Assembly: GCA_050247255.1 (NCBI GenBank)
Contig: JBFWUM010000089.1
Span: forward strand, 1-8,391
Direction of reading: 5' to 3'
DNA length: 8,391 nt
Origin: JBFWUM01 sp050247255
GTDB lineage: Bacteria; Acidobacteriota; Vicinamibacteria; Vicinamibacterales; UBA2999
Positions 6,039 through 8,391 of the stretch are shown one piece after another (position 1 is the first letter of the stretch; every line of letters begins with the position of its first letter). The position numbers were made by a program, and so were the translations under genes. Below the pieces are notes generated by a model. It worked only from the letters and a program-made list of their open reading frames with translations. It did not search any database and was not told where the DNA came from.

Positions 6039-6791
6039 CTAGCGCCCCAGATAGACTTCGATGACGCGTGGATCGGCGCTGACATGGTCGAGCGAACCTT
6101 CGGCCAGCACCGAGCCCTCGTGCAGCACCGTCACCCGCACGCCGAGATTGCGCACGAAGGTCATGTCGTGCTCGACGACGACCACAGACCGCGTGCGGGC
6201 GATCTCGCGCAGCAGGTCGGCGGTCTGCTCGGTCTCGGAATCCGTCATGCCGGCCGCCGGCTCGTCGACCAGCATCAGCTTGGGCTCCTGCGCCAGCAGC
6301 ATGCCGATCTCCAGCCACTGCTTCTGGCCGTGCGACAGCCCGCCGGCGAGATCGTCGCGGCGATCGGCGAGGCGCACCGTGGCGAGAATCTCGTCGATGC
6401 GGTCGCGCTCCTCGCCGGTCAGCGTGTGGAACAGGGTCGCGAAGGCCGTGCGCGGGGCCCTCAGGGCCAGTTCCAGGTTGTCGGCGACGGTGTGGCTCTG
6501 GAACACGGTCGGCGTCTGGAACTTGCGCCCGATGCCGAGCGAGGCGATGGCCGCCTCGTCGAGGCGCGTCAGGTCGACCGTATCCTCGAACAGGACGCGG
6601 CCCGTGGTCGGCCGCGTGCGACCGGTGACGACGTCCATCATCGTCGTCTTGCCGGCGCCGTTGGGACCGATGATGGCACGCATCTCGCCCGGCTCGATGA
6701 CCAGCGAAAGGCTGTTGAGCGCGCGGAAGCCGTCGAAGGAGACGGTGACGCCGTCGAGATAGAGCACGGCGCGGGGTGTTGCGGCATTCAT
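6039..6791 (-). CDS. urtD: Urea ABC transporter ATP-binding protein UrtD
   Basis: The gene encodes a 250-residue LivG-family ATPase and partner of UrtE. Walker A GPNGAGKT is at residues 42-49, the Q-loop region KFQTPTVFQ at 90-98, and the signature LSHGQKQWLEIG at 152-163. Walker B LMLVDEPAAGMTD is at 172-184 and the switch histidine is in VEHDMTF (H208). The LSHGQKQWLEIGMLL form of the signature is characteristic of UrtD. The start at 6791 gives the expected N-terminus just before YLDGVTVSFDGF. The open frame continues upstream into urtC as a shadow. It sits 4 nt after the urtC stop and 3 nt before urtE. Confidence 0.95.
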   Translation of the reverse strand: MNAATPRAVLYLDGVTVSFDGFRALNSLSLVIEPGEMRAIIGPNGAGKTTMMDVVTGRTRPTTGRVLFEDTVDLTRLDEAAIASLGIGRKFQTPTVFQSHTVADNLELALRAPRTAFATLFHTLTGEERDRIDEILATVRLADRRDDLAGGLSHGQKQWLEIGMLLAQEPKLMLVDEPAAGMTDSETEQTADLLREIARTRSVVVVEHDMTFVRNLGVRVTVLHEGSVLAEGSLDHVSADPRVIEVYLGR

Positions 6792-6795
6792 CGCC

Positions 6796-7959
6796 CTACT
6801 CCCCCGCCTTCGCCGGCAGATCGGCCGTGCCGTCCGCGCGCTTGCCAAGCCCCGGCAGGCGCAGCGGCCTGATGCTGCCGTGCAGTGAAGGCACGAGGCC
6901 GAGGATGCCGCGCGGCAGGAACAGGGTGACGGCGATGAACAGGCCGCCGAGAGCGAACAGCCACAGCTCCGGCAGGGCGCCGGTGAACCACGTCTTGGCG
7001 AAGTTGACCAGGATGGCGCCGATGACCGAGCCGACGAGCAGGCCACGCCCGCCGACGGCGACCCAGATGACCACCTCGATCGAGTTAGCCGGCGCGAATT
7101 CGCTGGGATTGATGATGCCGACCTGCGGCACGTAGAGCGCGCCGGCGACGCCGGCCATGCAGGCCGACAGCGTCCACACGAACAGCTTGTAGCGCTCCAC
7201 CCGGTAGCCGAGGAACCGCGTGCGGCTTTCGGCGTCGCGCAGCGCGACCAGCACCTTGCCCAGCTTCGAGCGAACGATGAAGGAGGAGATGACAAGCCCC
7301 AGCGCGAGCGCCGCCGCAGAGGCGACGAACAGGCCGGCGCGCGTCTCGTCGCTCTGGATGTTAAAGCCGAGGATGTCCTTGAAGTCGGTCAGGCCGTTGT
7401 TGCCGCCGAAACCGAAGTCGTTGCGGAAGAACGACAGCAGCAGCGCGAAGGTGAGGGCCTGGGTGATGATCGACAGGTAGACGCCGGTGACGCGCGAGCG
7501 GAAGGCGAACCAGCCGAAGGCGAAGGCCAGCAACCCGGGCACCAGCATCACCATGAGGCAGGCGAACCAGAACTGATCGAAGCCGTACCAGTACCAGGGC
7601 AGCTCCTTCCAGTTGAGGAACACCATGAAGTCGGGCAGCTCGGGATTGCCATAGACGCCGCGCGCGCCGATCTGGCGCATGAGGTACATGCCCATGGCGT
7701 AGCCGCCGAGGGCGAAGAACGCGCCGTGGCCGAGCGAGAGGATGCCGCAGTAGCCCCAGACGAGGTCGACCGACAGCGCCAGCAGCGCGTAGCACAGGTA
7801 CTTGCCGGCGAGCGTGACCGCGTAGGACGAGACGTGAAACGCCGAGTCCTCCGGCAGCGCGAGGTTGAGCAGCGGCAGCAGGAGGGCCGCAACGGCCAGC
7901 GCCGCGAGAGCGACATAGACGCGGCGCTCCAGCCCGCGCACGAGACGGCCGGCGATCAT
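6796..7959 (-). CDS. urtC: Urea ABC transporter permease UrtC
   Basis: The gene encodes a 387-residue LivM-type inner-membrane permease of normal length for UrtC. The first hydrophobic helix is at about residues 14-36. Further helices are at about 52-72, 79-97, 130-152, 160-178, 208-228, 258-280, 292-320 and 330-348. Family-typical segments are VDLVWGYCGILSLGHGAFFALGGYAMGMY (about 64-92), the cytoplasmic ATPase-contact loop LRDAESRTRFLGY (240-252), and NPSEFAPANSIEVVIWVAVGGRG (284-306). The C-terminal 30 residues or so are polar. The start at 7959 is chosen because its ATG overlaps the urtB stop as ATGA, and a longer frame to 8124 is only a urtB shadow. The gene appears intact, but its normal partner permease UrtB is truncated just upstream. 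Confidence 0.95.
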   Translation of the reverse strand: MIAGRLVRGLERRVYVALAALAVAALLLPLLNLALPEDSAFHVSSYAVTLAGKYLCYALLALSVDLVWGYCGILSLGHGAFFALGGYAMGMYLMRQIGARGVYGNPELPDFMVFLNWKELPWYWYGFDQFWFACLMVMLVPGLLAFAFGWFAFRSRVTGVYLSIITQALTFALLLSFFRNDFGFGGNNGLTDFKDILGFNIQSDETRAGLFVASAAALALGLVISSFIVRSKLGKVLVALRDAESRTRFLGYRVERYKLFVWTLSACMAGVAGALYVPQVGIINPSEFAPANSIEVVIWVAVGGRGLLVGSVIGAILVNFAKTWFTGALPELWLFALGGLFIAVTLFLPRGILGLVPSLHGSIRPLRLPGLGKRADGTADLPAKAGE

Positions 7960-8264
7960 GCTTCCGCTACCCGGCCACGCAGCGCGAACAGGCCACGCGG
8001 ACGCTTCTGGATGAACAGGATGATGAAGACGAGGACGAATACCTTGGCGAAGACGGCGCCGGCATAGGGTTCGAGGAACTTGTTGACGATGCCGAGCGTC
8101 AGCGCGCCGACCAGCGTGCCCCATAGATTACCGACGCCGCCGAACACCACGACCATGAAGCTGTCGATGATGTAGCTCTGGCCGAGGTTCGGGCTGACGT
8201 TGTCGATCTGCGACAGGGCCACGCCGGCAACCCCGGCGATGCCGGAGCCGAGGCCGAAGGTCAT
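7956..8264 (-). pseudogene. urtB: Truncated urea ABC transporter permease UrtB (C-terminal third only)
   Basis: Residues 1-102 from the ATG at 8264 match the end of UrtB very well: MTFGLGSGIAGVAGVAL, IDNVSPNLGQSYIIDSF, VVFGGVGNLWGTLVGA, NKFLEPYAG and IQKRPRGLFAL. Weak similarity continues upstream in frame without a start codon to about 8291 (GFRPP.. resembling GIRTP..), and then ends. Full-length UrtB proteins are about 300 residues or longer, so some 190 or more N-terminal residues are missing, including most transmembrane helices and probably the ATPase-contact loop. The ATG has no visible Shine-Dalgarno. The remnant is undecayed and still overlaps urtC by 4 nt, so the loss is either recent or an assembly artefact. 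On its own it should not work as a permease. Confidence 0.85.
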
Positions 8265-8293
8265 GCCGCGCGCGGCCGGCGGACGGAAGCCCC

Positions 8294-8391
8294 TCAGCCG
8301 GCCAGCGCGATCACCGTGCGACCGCGCACGCCGCCCGACAGGATGGTGCGGGCGAGATCCGGCACATCCTCCAGGCGATGCTCGGTGGTCA
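8294..8391 (-). CDS. C-terminal end of an MDR-family oxidoreductase (AcuI/YhdH-like, partial)
   Basis: A frame open from the window edge to a TGA at 8296-8294 encodes the last 31 complete residues of a protein, beginning TTEHRLEDVPDLARTIL and ending GGVRGRTVIALAG-stop. A helix followed by I(L)xGxVRGRxVV at the extreme C-terminus is the usual ending of medium-chain dehydrogenase/reductase proteins such as quinone oxidoreductases and acrylyl-CoA reductases (AcuI/YhdH). The exact enzyme cannot be told from this fragment. It has no known link with urea metabolism. It lies on the same strand directly ahead of the urtB remnant, where the rest of urtB and urtA would be expected, so its promoter may now feed the operon. 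Confidence 0.6.
   Translation of the reverse strand, partial: TTEHRLEDVPDLARTILSGGVRGRTVIALAG

Noticed and set aside
5073..6872. Plus-strand open frame of 599 codons opposite ureD/urtE/urtD
   Set aside because: It crosses three well-supported minus-strand genes, has low-complexity composition and matches no family I know. It is a composition shadow.
7960..8124. N-terminal extension of UrtC starting at 8124
   Set aside because: The extra 55 residues are an out-of-frame reading of urtB; the ATGA overlap and family N-terminus support 7959.

Overview
This GC-rich window is almost entirely one tightly packed operon for urea import and hydrolysis, all on the minus strand, so transcription runs from right to left. 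Strong G/C bias at third codon positions, a leucine/valine-type urea ABC transporter (urt) directly upstream of ureDABCEFG, a His-rich UreE tail and a CCTTCGACAGG..CAGGATGAGG repeat together suggest an alphaproteobacterium, perhaps Hyphomicrobiales. The phylum-level guess is moderately firm; anything finer is a guess.

Layout in transcription order. At the right edge (8294-8391) is the last part of an MDR-type oxidoreductase. It is followed immediately by only the C-terminal third of urtB (about 7956-8291), with no N-terminal part and no urtA in the window. Intact urtC, urtD and urtE follow, then the urease genes ureD, ureA, ureB, ureC, ureE, ureF and ureG. Most neighbours overlap by 4 nt (ATGA) or lie within about 25 nt of each other. 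The one real gap in the operon is 154 nt between ureA and ureB, filled by a REPIN-like pair of inverted repeats (4038-4154). At the left edge a plus-strand gene, perhaps a cupin protein, ends 3 nt from the ureG stop. Both stop codons lie in one perfect 17-bp palindrome.

How the genes work together. UrtB and UrtC are the permeases and UrtD and UrtE the ATPases of a urea ABC importer. UreA, UreB and UreC form the nickel urease apoenzyme, which hydrolyses urea to ammonia and carbamate. UreD, UreF and UreG form the GTP-dependent activation complex and UreE delivers nickel. All catalytic and metal-binding residues I can check in UreC and UreG are present, so the urease looks functional. The importer does not look functional from this locus alone, because urtB is truncated.

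The window shows no unknown system. The two points most worth checking are the abrupt MDR/urtB junction (a real deletion or fusion, or an assembly chimera) and the REPIN-like element inserted between two structural urease genes. The long plus-strand reading frames opposite the urease and urt genes are composition-driven shadows.
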